Positions 34,437-42,245 of a DNA stretch of 64,000 nucleotides are shown here, in pieces. The notes under the pieces are model-generated. The model was given only the letters and a program-made list of their open reading frames with translations, was not told the origin of the DNA and searched no databases. The translations under genes were made by a program, and so were the position numbers. Every line of letters starts with the position of its first letter. Position 1 is the stretch's first letter. The stretch lies in assembly GCF_000956545.1 (NCBI RefSeq), contig NZ_JYIT01000078.1, forward strand, positions 48,850 to 112,849, written 5' to 3'. This DNA is from Microbacterium azadirachtae. GTDB taxonomy: Bacteria; Actinomycetota; Actinomycetes; Actinomycetales; Microbacteriaceae.

Positions 34437-34582
34437 GCGGATCCCCTTCGATCACGGTCTGCTCCGACGCTACGCCATCGGGAGCGGGCGGCGACGGCGG
34501 CTGTCAAGACCCTGGGCGCATGTCGCGTCGAGAGGTGGCATGGGTGTGCGGTGCCGCTTCGGGCGCCGAGAAGGAGGACGAG

Positions 34583-34783
34583 ATGAGCGATCAGAGGGAC
34601 CAGACGGATCCGGAGGACGAGACGCGCGCCGCGCCGACGGGCTCGGGCGATCCGAACGACGACCGCGCCCACCTGCAGCACCAGCCGCCGGCGCAGGTCG
34701 ACGAGGAGCGCGCGACCGCGGTGGAGGAGGACGAGGATCCGGTCGCGCACGACGCGCGGGCCGCGCAGGAGGGAGGCGCATGA
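34583..34783 (+). CDS. Small acidic protein, function unknown
   Basis: 66 residues, strongly acidic and disordered (SDQRDQTDPEDETRAAPTGS...). AAGGAGG lies 5 nt before the ATG, supporting expression. Its stop overlaps the start of the DUF2795 gene, so the two are translated together. No family recognised. Confidence 0.6.
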   Translation: MSDQRDQTDPEDETRAAPTGSGDPNDDRAHLQHQPPAQVDEERATAVEEDEDPVAHDARAAQEGGA

Positions 34784-34980
34784 TGGCCGTGCTGCCCAAC
34801 CCCCTCGCCGTGCAGGAGCACCTCTCCGGAGTGAGCTATCCGGCGTCGCGCGACGACCTGGTCGCCGCCGCGAAGGATCGCGGTGCGGCCGATGTCATCG
34901 TCGACGCGCTCGCCGGGCTGCCGGATCGGAGCTACGAAGGGCCGGCCGAGGTCAACGCAGAGCTGTTCGGAGACCGCTGA
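34780..34980 (+). CDS. DUF2795 family protein
   Basis: 66 residues. The pattern LPNPLAVQEHLSGVSYPASR then DDLVAAAKDRGAADVIVDAL and AGLPDRSYEGPAEV matches DUF2795, a short helical domain common in actinobacteria whose role is unknown. ATG at 34780 in GGAGGCGCATG, overlapping the stop of the small acidic protein gene; ATG 34783 is an alternative. Confidence 0.8.
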   Translation: MMAVLPNPLAVQEHLSGVSYPASRDDLVAAAKDRGAADVIVDALAGLPDRSYEGPAEVNAELFGDR

Positions 34981-34992
34981 GGCGATCGCCGC

Positions 34993-35532
34993 TCACCGGC
35001 CGTCTCGGGCAGCCTGCCACTCCTCGCGGAGCACGCCCATGCGCACGAGGTCCTCGTACTGCCCGCGCACCCAGGCGTGCTCGCGCTGGCGCCCCTCCAC
35101 CACGAAGCCGGCCTTCTCATAGGAGCGGATCCCGGCCGCGTTCGACGAGATCACCTCGAGGTGCACGCGACGCAGATTGCCGCGCACGAACGCGAACTCG
35201 AGGATCTGCCGCATCGCCTCGGTGCCGATGCCCCGACCGCGCGCGGACGGGATGAGGGCGATGCCGACCTCCGCGTGCTGCGCGACGTCGTCGACGTCGA
35301 ACAGGCCGACGGTCCCGACGGCCGCGCCGTCGACGTCGATGACGAAACTCATGTTGCCGCCCGGATCCGCCTCCCGCGCGGTGAGACGCGCCTGCCAGGC
35401 CTCGCGCGTCGGCGTCACCGGGCGACCGGGATTGCGCTCCTCCCACGTGTCCAGATCGGACGCGATGCTGTAGAGCGCATCGAGGTCGGCATCGGTGCGG
35501 GCACGGAGCGTGACGGTCGGAGCTGTGGACAT
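34993..35532 (-). CDS. GNAT family N-acetyltransferase (RimJ/RimL type)
   Basis: 179 residues. Acetyl-CoA-binding motif VGIALIPSARGRGIGTEAMR (R-x-x-G-x-G/A) and the C-terminal NAAGIRSYEKAGFVVEGRQR typical of the RimJ/SpeG branch. It acetylates an amine, perhaps a protein N-terminus, polyamine or antibiotic. It is convergent with the DUF2795 gene. Confidence 0.9.
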   Translation of the reverse strand: MSTAPTVTLRARTDADLDALYSIASDLDTWEERNPGRPVTPTREAWQARLTAREADPGGNMSFVIDVDGAAVGTVGLFDVDDVAQHAEVGIALIPSARGRGIGTEAMRQILEFAFVRGNLRRVHLEVISSNAAGIRSYEKAGFVVEGRQREHAWVRGQYEDLVRMGVLREEWQAARDGR

Positions 35533-35538
35533 GGGGAC

Positions 35539-35544
35539 ACGCTA
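35539..35544 (-). promoter_or_regulatory. -10 box for leaderless acetyltransferase gene
   Basis: TAGCGT on the minus strand ends 6 nt before the ATG at 35532. Confidence 0.55.
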
Positions 35545-35712
35545 CCCGTGGGGTCCGACACGGCTCCGGGAACCGGGGCCGAGCAGCGCCACGGGAGCCT
35601 TGCCAACGCCGAGGCCCCGGCATAGCCTGCCCGGAAGAGGGCGGATCCGGTCGGTGCGAGCCCCGTCGACGCGGATGTCGACGCCCGGACGGCGAGCTGC
35701 GAGGAGGACGGA

Positions 35713-35859
35713 ATGGGACGCGACGAGGACGACGACCGACTCGAGGAGCAGGATGCGGTCGATGAGGAAGTGACGGAGACGGAAGAAGAGGGCGGACCGC
35801 TCCCGCCGCCGTCGGTCGAGACGACGCTCGGCTTCGAGGGCGGCATCGAGGGCCTCTGA
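35713..35859 (+). CDS. Small acidic protein (48 aa), function unknown
   Basis: MGRDEDDDRLEEQDAVDEEV begins a 48-residue, very acidic protein ending in GFEGGIEGL. GAGGAGGACGGA precedes the ATG. It is convergent with the cyclase gene. It resembles the acidic protein at 34583 in composition only. Confidence 0.5.
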   Translation: MGRDEDDDRLEEQDAVDEEVTETEEEGGPLPPPSVETTLGFEGGIEGL

Positions 35860-35888
35860 TCGGAGCCGTGCCCGTGCGGGCGGCGCCG

Positions 35889-36803
35889 TCAGACGATGGC
35901 GTGCGCCCGCACGGGGAACGTGCCGAACCCGGCCACGGCCGGGGGAGCGGCGGTGAACCGCGCGCCGCGGGCCGGGAGCGACCCCAGGCGGGTGAGATGC
36001 TCGACGACCGGGATCCCGGCCGCGAGCAGGAGCGAGTGCGCCGGCCGCTCGCCGCCGGACTCGGTGTCGTCGATGTTGATCGAGTCGATGCCGACGAGCG
36101 CGACGCCCGCGTCGACGAGCGCCGCGGCCGCGGCGCCGGTGAGGAAGGGCGCGCCGCGGCCGTACTCCGGTGTTCCGAAGAGCCGGTCCCATCCGGTGTG
36201 CAGCAGCACGGCGGCGCCGCGCAGGTCGCGATCGGCGAGGGTCTCCGGCGCGATGCCGCGCCGCTCGGCCGTCCACGCGTCGGTCAGGTGGAACACCTCC
36301 GCGGGGAGGTCGGCGAGCTTCTCCAGCGGCAGGGACGAGAGATCGCCGCCGTCGGCATAGCGGTGGAACGGCGAGTCGAGATACGTGCCGGTGTTGCCGA
36401 TCATCGTGATGACGTCCATCGCGAACTCCGTGCCCGGCGCGTACTTCTCCCGCGAGTCGGCACGCGTGAGGAACGGCGTGATCTCGGGCGCGGGGAGCCC
36501 GGGATAGGTGATCAGTCCGGCGCGGATCGGGTGCGAGAGGTCGACGAGGCGCCGGTCGGCCGCCGCCGGCCGCGTCTCGACGCCCCGGCTGCCGCGGTGC
36601 GGCTCGGCGACGATCTCGAGGTCGCGCAGCGTCGCGGACTCCACGAGCGCCAGACCCAGATGGCGGACCAGGAGCAGCGCGATCGCGTCGGCGTCGAGGT
36701 CGGCGGAGGGCAGATCGAGGCGGAATCCGTCGCCGTGCATGCCGCCGCCGTTGGCGAAGGCGATGTCGAAGCCGAAGTGCGCGCGGTACTCGGGGGAGGT
36801 CAT
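35889..36803 (-). CDS. Cyclase family protein (kynurenine formamidase-like)
   Basis: 304 residues. The second half is the cyclase/formamidase fold: RLVDLSHPIRAGLITYPGLP, the metal-binding motif GNTGTYLDSPFHRYADGGDL (H-x-x-x-D type) and VALVGIDSINIDDTESGGER. Such enzymes are Zn/Mn amidohydrolases acting on N-formylkynurenine, isatin or cyclic amides. The first about 85 residues are an N-terminal extension. It is separated by 26 nt from the flavin monooxygenase gene upstream on the same strand, so both probably degrade one aromatic compound. Confidence 0.85.
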   Translation of the reverse strand: MTSPEYRAHFGFDIAFANGGGMHGDGFRLDLPSADLDADAIALLLVRHLGLALVESATLRDLEIVAEPHRGSRGVETRPAAADRRLVDLSHPIRAGLITYPGLPAPEITPFLTRADSREKYAPGTEFAMDVITMIGNTGTYLDSPFHRYADGGDLSSLPLEKLADLPAEVFHLTDAWTAERRGIAPETLADRDLRGAAVLLHTGWDRLFGTPEYGRGAPFLTGAAAAALVDAGVALVGIDSINIDDTESGGERPAHSLLLAAGIPVVEHLTRLGSLPARGARFTAAPPAVAGFGTFPVRAHAIV

Positions 36804-36829
36804 GACCCCAGTATGGCGAGGCTCGCGGG

Positions 36830-38029
36830 TCACGCGTCGAGGGCTGATCGCTCCCACCGGATGACGTGGTTGTAGAGGTGGTTGTTGCGGGTGTCCCGCG
36901 TCGCGCCGCGCAGGAACAGCGGCAGCAGCGCGTCCCGAAGGAGGACGGCGAGCTTCGACGAGGTCGCCGTCTTCTGCCGGCTGATCGCGCGGGAGTACTT
37001 CACGACGTCCTCCGCGCGGCGCTGCCGCAGCTGCTGGTAGCGGGCGAACGCCTGCTCGTGCGCCGTCAGATCGCGCAGGCACAGGGCCAGGGTCTCCGCG
37101 TCCTCCAGGGCGAGTGAGGCGCCCTGGCCCGCGCTCGGCGAGGTCGCGTGCACGGCGTCGCCCACGGCGACCACCCTGCCGCGGTGCCAGTGCGGCACGT
37201 GCGGCAGCTCGTAGATGCCGTAGGCCCCGACCGCGCCGGTCGCGTTGTCCAGGATCTGCGGCACCGGGTACGGATCCTCCGAGTGCACCGCCCGCAGCTC
37301 GTCGAGCCACGTCTCGCCGGGCACTGCGCGGAGGGCATCGCGGTCCATCTCCGCTCTGGCCGGGTTCGCGAACCAGTAGACGGTGCCGTCGTCGCGCACC
37401 AGATATCCGAAGAACCCCCGTGTGCCGAACACCATGTGCTGCGTGAGCGGGGTGGGCTCGAGCCCGTCGACGCGGGCGAACCCGCCGATGCTGAGCAGTC
37501 CGCTGTACGCGGGATCCGGCGCTTCGGGATCGATCCATCGCCGGGTCGGGGATCCGACGCCGTCGCAGCCGATGAGGATGTCGCCGGTCGCCTGCGAGCC
37601 GTCGGCGAAGTGAGCAGTGACGCCGTCGGGCGTCTCCTCGATGCGCTCGAGTCGGGCTCCCCAGGTGAGGGGGATGCCGGCGTTCTCGGTCGCTTCGCGC
37701 AGCACGGCATTGAGCCATTCGCGTCGCACGACGACGCTGCCCCGCTCGGGTTCGCCGGCGGGGCCGTTCGGCACCGTGCCGAGCTTCCGGCCTCGGCCGC
37801 TGTGCATCTCCATGTACGGGCTCAGGTGGCCGTCTTCGAGCAGGCGCGCCTTCAGGCCGAGCGTGTCGAGAACGGCGAGGCCGTTGGTCGCGACGTTGAG
37901 GAAGAGGCCGCCGAAGGCGTCGGGTCGGTGGCGTGCCTCGAAGATCTCCGCCTCCCAGCCGGCACGTCGCAGGAAGAGGGCGGCGGCGGGTCCCGCGACC
38001 CCGCCGCCGATGATGAGCGCCTTGGGCAT
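36830..38029 (-). CDS. FAD-dependent monooxygenase (PHBH/TetX-like)
   Basis: 399 residues. N-terminal FAD-binding motif ALIIGGGVAGPAAALFLRRA (GxGxxG with E33-type acidic residue in AEIFEARH), the DG motif GDILIGCDGVGSPTRRWIDP, and the second FAD motif GRVVAVGDAVHATSPSAGQG with ASLALEDAETLALCL. Class A flavoprotein monooxygenases hydroxylate aromatic substrates or drugs. It is divergent from the MarR gene, whose operator lies between them, and precedes the cyclase gene in the same transcript. Confidence 0.9.
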   Translation of the reverse strand: MPKALIIGGGVAGPAAALFLRRAGWEAEIFEARHRPDAFGGLFLNVATNGLAVLDTLGLKARLLEDGHLSPYMEMHSGRGRKLGTVPNGPAGEPERGSVVVRREWLNAVLREATENAGIPLTWGARLERIEETPDGVTAHFADGSQATGDILIGCDGVGSPTRRWIDPEAPDPAYSGLLSIGGFARVDGLEPTPLTQHMVFGTRGFFGYLVRDDGTVYWFANPARAEMDRDALRAVPGETWLDELRAVHSEDPYPVPQILDNATGAVGAYGIYELPHVPHWHRGRVVAVGDAVHATSPSAGQGASLALEDAETLALCLRDLTAHEQAFARYQQLRQRRAEDVVKYSRAISRQKTATSSKLAVLLRDALLPLFLRGATRDTRNNHLYNHVIRWERSALDA

Positions 38030-38060
38030 CGGTCCGGCCTTTCGCTAGTCTGGAGTAAGC

Positions 38061-38100
38061 CAGAGAGTCTCGTTTTCAGAGTCTCTCGATAATAGAGAGA
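38061..38100. promoter_or_regulatory. MarR operator region
   Basis: CAGAGAGTCTCG and CAGAGTCTCTCG form a near direct repeat, and TCTCTC/GAGAGA (38082-38087 and 38095-38100) form a perfect dyad with 7-bp spacer. Located between the monooxygenase and marR starts. Confidence 0.5.
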
Positions 38101-38107
38101 ATAGCAG

Positions 38108-38593
38108 ATGTCCGAACCGACCGCACGTCGTGCTGCTGCCATCGCCCGTCAGAGCGCGGCGATGCAGGAGTTCATGGCGCGCGCCGTGCTCTTCCAGGAC
38201 GCCGTCGCGCGATCGGTCGGTCTCAACGGCACCGACCTGCAGGCCGTGGGACTCCTGCTGAGCAGCGGTCCGGCCACTCCGGGCGAGCTCGCGGCGCGCA
38301 CGGGGCTCACCGCCGGAGGCGCGGTCACCGCCATGATCGACCGGCTCGAGCGGGCCGGCTACGTGCATCGCAGCCGCGATGAGAACGACCGCCGCCGGGT
38401 GCTCGTGACCGCGGATCCGGATCCGATCCTCGCCGGAGTGGGGCCGGTGTACGGGCGGGTGGCCGAGCAGTGGAGCGTCTACCTCGACACGCTCAGCGAT
38501 GAGCAGATCGAGTTCGCGGCGGAGCTTCTGGCGCGCGCCGCCGAGGTCAACCGTGCGGAGATCGATCACCTGCGCGGTGACGCCCGCGGCTGA
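38108..38593 (+). CDS. MarR family transcriptional regulator
   Basis: 161 residues with the winged-helix core LNGTDLQAVGLLLSSGPATP, GELAARTGLTAGGAVTAMID and the wing HRSRDENDRRRVLV. MarR proteins repress divergent catabolic or efflux genes and release DNA on binding aromatic ligands. Here the flavin monooxygenase and cyclase are the likely targets via repeats at 38061-38100. Confidence 0.93.
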   Translation: MSEPTARRAAAIARQSAAMQEFMARAVLFQDAVARSVGLNGTDLQAVGLLLSSGPATPGELAARTGLTAGGAVTAMIDRLERAGYVHRSRDENDRRRVLVTADPDPILAGVGPVYGRVAEQWSVYLDTLSDEQIEFAAELLARAAEVNRAEIDHLRGDARG

Positions 38594-38609
38594 CGTCGAC
38601 CGCACGAGA

Positions 38610-38641
38610 AGGGCCGCAGTCGCTCCTGCGGCTGCGGCCCT
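38610..38641. terminator. Bidirectional terminator hairpin
   Basis: AGGGCCGCAG and CTGCGGCCCT form a perfect 10-bp stem between convergent marR and the DUF2853 gene. Confidence 0.7.
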
Positions 38642-38664
38642 GTCGTCTGCGTCGGAGCAGGCGC

Positions 38665-38982
38665 TCAGTGGAAGAGGTCGAGCTTGCCGAACTTCTCGGC
38701 GAGGAGGTAGTAGACGGTGATGCGGCTCTTGGTGCGGTCCGCCTTCATCGTCTCCTTGACCTCGTCGAGCGCGGCGTCGAGCACGGCGTCCGACTCGGTG
38801 AGACCGAGCTTCTTCTTGAGGAAATTGGTCTTGACGGTCTCGACCTCGTCCTTGTCGGAGAAGGCGACGTACGCCGAGTCCTGGCTGTCCATGACGAGGC
38901 GGTAGGTCTTCAGCAGACCCGCGATCGCAGCCTCGTCGGCATTGGGACGGTAGATCTTGACGTCAGCGGCCCAATCGGCCAT
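38665..38982 (-). CDS. DUF2853 family protein
   Basis: 105 residues, helical, starting ADWAADVKIYRPNADEAAIA and containing VETVKTNFLKKKLGLTESDA, which matches DUF2853. Function of the family is unknown. AAGGAG lies 6 nt before the ATG. Confidence 0.85.
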   Translation of the reverse strand: MADWAADVKIYRPNADEAAIAGLLKTYRLVMDSQDSAYVAFSDKDEVETVKTNFLKKKLGLTESDAVLDAALDEVKETMKADRTKSRITVYYLLAEKFGKLDLFH

Positions 38983-39148
38983 GGGGAACTCCTTCGCTCC
39001 GGCTCGGCTCGGATGCCTCGCTCGCCAGAGATCCTAGACGCCGGAGCCATGGATGCGAAGAGGAAGTTCTTCCCTCGATCCCCTGCCCGCGGACGCGCCG
39101 TCCGCCTACCATGGCGAGGACGCCGGCCGCCAGGAACGAGGTTCGTGC

Positions 39149-39277
39149 ATGAACACCGAGAAGAGCTCGCCCCCGCGGGTGCGCAGCTTCGACCACGAAT
39201 GGCAGCACGCCATCCGGATGGCCTACGTCCGCGGTCCGGAGGGCATCATCGTCTCCCTCGCCGAGTCGATCGGCTGA
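39149..39277 (+). CDS. 42-aa protein resembling the C-terminus of a VOC/glyoxalase domain
   Basis: Ends with AYVRGPEGIIVSLAESIG, which matches the last beta-strand and metal-ligand region (RGPEGIIV) of VOC-family lactoylglutathione-lyase-like proteins, but the rest of the domain (about 100 residues) is missing. GGAACGAGG precedes the ATG and a TACCAT box lies at 39107-39112, so it may still be translated. It is most simply a remnant of a deleted gene. It ends 7 nt before the next gene. Confidence 0.5.
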   Translation: MNTEKSSPPRVRSFDHEWQHAIRMAYVRGPEGIIVSLAESIG

Positions 39278-39284
39278 CGGCATC

Positions 39285-39809
39285 ATGCGGATCCGCTGGC
39301 GGGGTGCCGAGACGGGAAGCACGGAGACGCTGGAGCTGTCCGTCGCGGCGGGCGGCGTGGATGCGACATCGGTGGTGGAGAGCCCCGGTCGCGTGATCCG
39401 CTACGCCGCCCGCCTGACGGAGCGGTGGGAGTTCGTGGATCTCACGGTCGAGGACGACCTCGACGGAACCCTGCGCCTGGCCCGATCGTCGGCGGGCGAT
39501 TGGCGGGTGAACGATGTGCCGCGCCCCGACCTGAGTGCGGCGATCGACATCGACCTGTCCTTCAGCCCCTTCACCAACACGCTGCCGATCCGCCGTCTGG
39601 CCCTGGAGCCCGGTGAGTCCCGCGACATCGTGACCGCATACGTCACCGACGCGCTCGAGGTGCTGCCGGATCCGCAGCGCTACACCCACCTGAGCAGCGA
39701 GCGCTACCTGTACGAGTCGCGGGACAGCGACTTCCGCCGGGAGATCCTCGTCGACGCCTCCGGCCTCGTGCTCGACTACCCCGGGCTGTTCGTGCGTGTG
39801 GCGAAGTAG
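39285..39809 (+). CDS. Putative glycolipid-binding domain protein (PF06475-like)
   Basis: 174 residues, beta-rich. RIRWRGAETGSTETLELSVA opening, RLTERWEFVDLTVEDDLDGT, SFSPFTNTLPIRRLALEPGE and the final VDASGLVLDYPGLFVRV match the putative glycolipid-binding family. No experimental role is known to me. It follows the VOC-like fragment closely on the same strand. Confidence 0.85.
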   Translation: MRIRWRGAETGSTETLELSVAAGGVDATSVVESPGRVIRYAARLTERWEFVDLTVEDDLDGTLRLARSSAGDWRVNDVPRPDLSAAIDIDLSFSPFTNTLPIRRLALEPGESRDIVTAYVTDALEVLPDPQRYTHLSSERYLYESRDSDFRREILVDASGLVLDYPGLFVRVAK

Positions 39810-39829
39810 CCCGTCTGCCGGACACGACG

Positions 39830-39858
39830 AAGGGCCCCCGCCGGCGGCGAGGACCCTT
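39830..39858. terminator. Weak hairpin between the glycolipid-binding gene and tRNA-Gly
   Basis: AAGGG and CCCTT pair with further partial pairing inside. It could serve both the plus-strand gene and the minus-strand tRNA. Confidence 0.35.
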
Positions 39859-39868
39859 GTGCGATCAG

Positions 39869-39939
39869 AGGGGCTGACGGGAATCGAACCCGCGCTGTCT
39901 GCTTGGGAAGCAGAAGTTCTGCCATTGAACTACAGCCCC
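39869..39939 (-). tRNA. tRNA-Gly (anticodon CCC)
   Basis: Read on the minus strand, a 71-nt cloverleaf: acceptor GGGGCTG/CAGCCCC with discriminator T, D-arm TTCAATGGCAGAAC region, anticodon stem TCTGC/GCAGA with loop TTCCCAA giving anticodon CCC, and T-arm GCGGGTTCGATTCCCGT. The CCA end is not encoded. The tRNA reads GGG glycine codons. Confidence 0.95.
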
Positions 39940-40004
39940 GTGCGTCAGGGACGCCTGGCCAGCATAACAAACGCCCGCGGTTCCGCGATCCGCCCTGCCT
40001 CATC

Positions 40005-40091
40005 GCGCGGTTTCCCTCCCCGCCGCGACTTTCCCTCCCCGTGCGGGCGCCGATGAGGGGAGGGAAACGAGGTGCGGGGAGGGGAACGCGC
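40005..40091. repeat. Nested double palindrome (TTTCCCTCCCCG)
   Basis: Outer arms GCGCGGTTTCCCTCCCCGC and GCGGGGAGGGGAACGCGC (40074-40091) enclose inner arms TTTCCCTCCCC (40030-40040) and GGGGAGGGAAA (40057-40067), which pair perfectly. The purine/pyrimidine strands are strongly asymmetric. It lies in the 434-bp region between the glycolipid-binding gene and the ABC transporter; besides the tRNA the rest of that region shows nothing. Confidence 0.75.
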
Positions 40092-40231
40092 CGGCGGGAG
40101 AGCAGAGCGACCGCGCGCGGGGAGACCGCGCGAGGAGCCCGGGCGGGGACGACGTTCGGGTTATCCGGAATCATCCTCGCGGGTTCCCCGAGTCATCCTC
40201 CAGGCGGATGCGCCGGGGCACGGCGGCCGCA

Positions 40232-40237
40232 TAGCGT
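40232..40237 (+). promoter_or_regulatory. -10 box for leaderless ABC ATPase gene
   Basis: TAGCGT ends 7 nt before the ATG at 40245. Confidence 0.55.
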
Positions 40238-40244
40238 CGAAGGC

Positions 40245-41189
40245 ATGATCACCGCAGAGGGCCTCAGCAAGAGATACGGACCCAAGACCGCCGTCGACGA
40301 CGTGTCGTTCACCGTGCGTCCCGGAACGGTCACGGGCTTCCTCGGCCCCAACGGCGCCGGCAAGTCGACCACCATGCGCATGATCGTGGGGCTGGACCGG
40401 CCGAGCACGGGCCGGGTGACCGTGAACGGCCAGGAGTACCGCGGGCTGCGGGCACCGCTCACCGAGGTGGGTGTGCTGCTCGACGCGAAGGCCGTGCACA
40501 CCGGTCGCACCGCCCGCAACCACCTGCGCGCGATGGCGGCGACGCACGGGATCCCGGCGTCGCGCGTGGACGAGGTCATCGAGATCACCGGCATCGGATC
40601 CGTCGCGCGCAAGCGCGCGGGCGGCTTCTCGCTCGGGATGGGGCAGCGGCTCGGCATCGCCGCAGCGCTGCTCGGCGACCCGCACACGCTCATCCTCGAC
40701 GAGCCGGTCAACGGGCTCGACCCCGAGGGCGTGCTCTGGGTGCGCAACTTCGTGCGGCACGCGGCCTCCGAGGGGCGCACCGTGCTGCTCTCCAGCCACC
40801 TCATGAGCGAGATGGCGCAGACCGCCGACCACATCATCGTGCTCGGCCGCGGGCGGGTGCTCGCCGACGCCCCGCTGTCGCAGCTCGTTGAGCAGTGGAC
40901 GACCGCCCAGGTGCGGGTCCGCAGCCCGCGAGCCGTCGAGCTGGGCGAGCTGCTCGTCGCGGCCGGCGCCGTGGTCCAGGGATCCGGCCACGACACGATC
41001 GACGTCACGGGCCCGGAGGCCTGGTGGATCGGCGATCTCGCCGCGGAGCGCGGCATCGCGCTGCACGAGCTCACCCCCACGAGCGGCTCGCTCGAGGACG
41101 CCTACCTCGCCCTCACCGGCGACGCCGTCGAATACCGCACCCGCGCCGTGCCCGAAGCCGGCACCCCGATCCCGGAGGTGGTCGCATGA
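40245..41189 (+). CDS. ABC transporter ATP-binding protein
   Basis: 314 residues. Walker A FLGPNGAGKSTTMRMIVGL, signature GFSLGMGQRLGIAAALLG, Walker B LILDEPVNGLDPEGVL and H-loop VLLSSHLMSEM. A C-terminal domain of about 90 residues follows, as in exporters of the BcrA/DrrA or YxlF type. It powers the permease encoded next and could export a peptide, lipid or drug. ATGA overlap with the permease gene. Leaderless start. Confidence 0.93.
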   Translation: MITAEGLSKRYGPKTAVDDVSFTVRPGTVTGFLGPNGAGKSTTMRMIVGLDRPSTGRVTVNGQEYRGLRAPLTEVGVLLDAKAVHTGRTARNHLRAMAATHGIPASRVDEVIEITGIGSVARKRAGGFSLGMGQRLGIAAALLGDPHTLILDEPVNGLDPEGVLWVRNFVRHAASEGRTVLLSSHLMSEMAQTADHIIVLGRGRVLADAPLSQLVEQWTTAQVRVRSPRAVELGELLVAAGAVVQGSGHDTIDVTGPEAWWIGDLAAERGIALHELTPTSGSLEDAYLALTGDAVEYRTRAVPEAGTPIPEVVA

Positions 41190-42007
41190 GCGCCGTCGCC
41201 CCCGCCGCCCCCGCTCTCGCGGGCGGCTACCGCCTGTCCCTGCCGCGGACGCTCCGCAGCGAATGGATCAAGCTCACGACGCTGCGCTCCACGTGGTGGT
41301 CGATCGCGATCACAGCCGCCCTCACGATCGGCATCGGCGTGCTCATCGCCTTCGCCCTCACCTCGTCGGGCCAGGCGCCGCGCGGTCTCAACGGCATCAT
41401 GGCCGTCGTCTCCCCGATCCAGTTCACGGCACTGCTGGCCGGGATCCTGGGTGCGATCGCGGTCACCGGGGAGTACTCCACGGGCATGATCCGCTCCACC
41501 CTCACCGCCGACCCCCGCCGCGGTCGCGTCCTGGTCGCCAAGGCTGTGGTGCTCGCCGTCTTCCTGTTCCTTGCCTCGCTGGTCATGTTCGTGATCTCGG
41601 CGGTGCTCGTCTCGGCGATCCTCGGCGGGCACGGGCAGAGTCTCGAATGGGGGCAGCCGGACAAGGTGATCCTGCCGGTGCTCTCCGCCTCGGTCACGAT
41701 GGCGGTGTGCGCGCTGATCGGCGTCTCGTTCGGCTTCCTGCTGCGCTCGGGCGCCGGCGCGATCGCGGCCACGGTGGGCCTGCTGTTCGTGCTGCCGATC
41801 ATGTCGACCTTCTTCGCCTTCGCCGGCGAGTCGTGGAAGTGGGTGATGGACGCCGCGAACTACCTGCCGCTGTCGGCCGCGCAGAACGCGATCCTGCCCA
41901 GTGACACGGCCCCGCTCTCGGCGGGCGTGGCCTTCCTCACGCTCGGCGCATGGGTCGCCGCCGGGCTGCTCGGCTCCTGGGCGGTGCTGCGCTCGCGCGA
42001 CGCCTGA
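41186..42007 (+). CDS. ABC transporter permease (ABC-2 type)
   Basis: 273 residues with about six membrane segments. LRSEWIKLTTLRSTWWSIAI is the usual start of ABC-2 permeases, and ITGEYSTGMIRSTLTADPRR-like sequence (here AVTGEYSTGMIRSTLTADPR) is the conserved cytoplasmic coupling region. Forms an exporter with the upstream ATPase. Followed by a strong terminator. Confidence 0.9.
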   Translation: MSAVAPAAPALAGGYRLSLPRTLRSEWIKLTTLRSTWWSIAITAALTIGIGVLIAFALTSSGQAPRGLNGIMAVVSPIQFTALLAGILGAIAVTGEYSTGMIRSTLTADPRRGRVLVAKAVVLAVFLFLASLVMFVISAVLVSAILGGHGQSLEWGQPDKVILPVLSASVTMAVCALIGVSFGFLLRSGAGAIAATVGLLFVLPIMSTFFAFAGESWKWVMDAANYLPLSAAQNAILPSDTAPLSAGVAFLTLGAWVAAGLLGSWAVLRSRDA

Positions 42008-42022
42008 GCCTCGGGATCCCTG

Positions 42023-42060
42023 GACGAAGCCCCTTCCGCCTGCGCGGAGGGGGCTTCGTC
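42023..42060 (+). terminator. Terminator of the ABC operon
   Basis: GACGAAGCCCC pairs with GGGGCTTCGTC, extended by TTCCGC/GCGGA pairing. Located 15 nt after the permease stop. Confidence 0.8.
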
Positions 42061-42245
42061 GAGCAGGGAGCGATGTGTCGGATGGCGCCGCATGCGGATG
42101 TGGTACTTGAGGACGACCCCGGCGCGCGCGTGATCCTCCCGGAAGCGGATGTGCTGGACCGGGTGCGGCCGGTTGGCTGAAGTCATGGCTCGTCGCAGGT
42201 CGCGGCAGCCGGGGTGCCCCGCGCCCGTGATCGCCTGGAGGATCC

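Noticed and set aside
39869..39939. The tRNA as an integration hot spot carrying a genomic island
   Set aside because: No duplicated tRNA 3' end, integrase or island-like genes are seen on either side within the window.
42073..42180. Possible 35-residue reading frame (MCRMAPHADVVLEDD...) upstream of the RND gene
   Set aside because: It has a moderate ribosome site but no family and unclear conservation; the minus strand of the same stretch is also open. Not supported enough to list as a gene.
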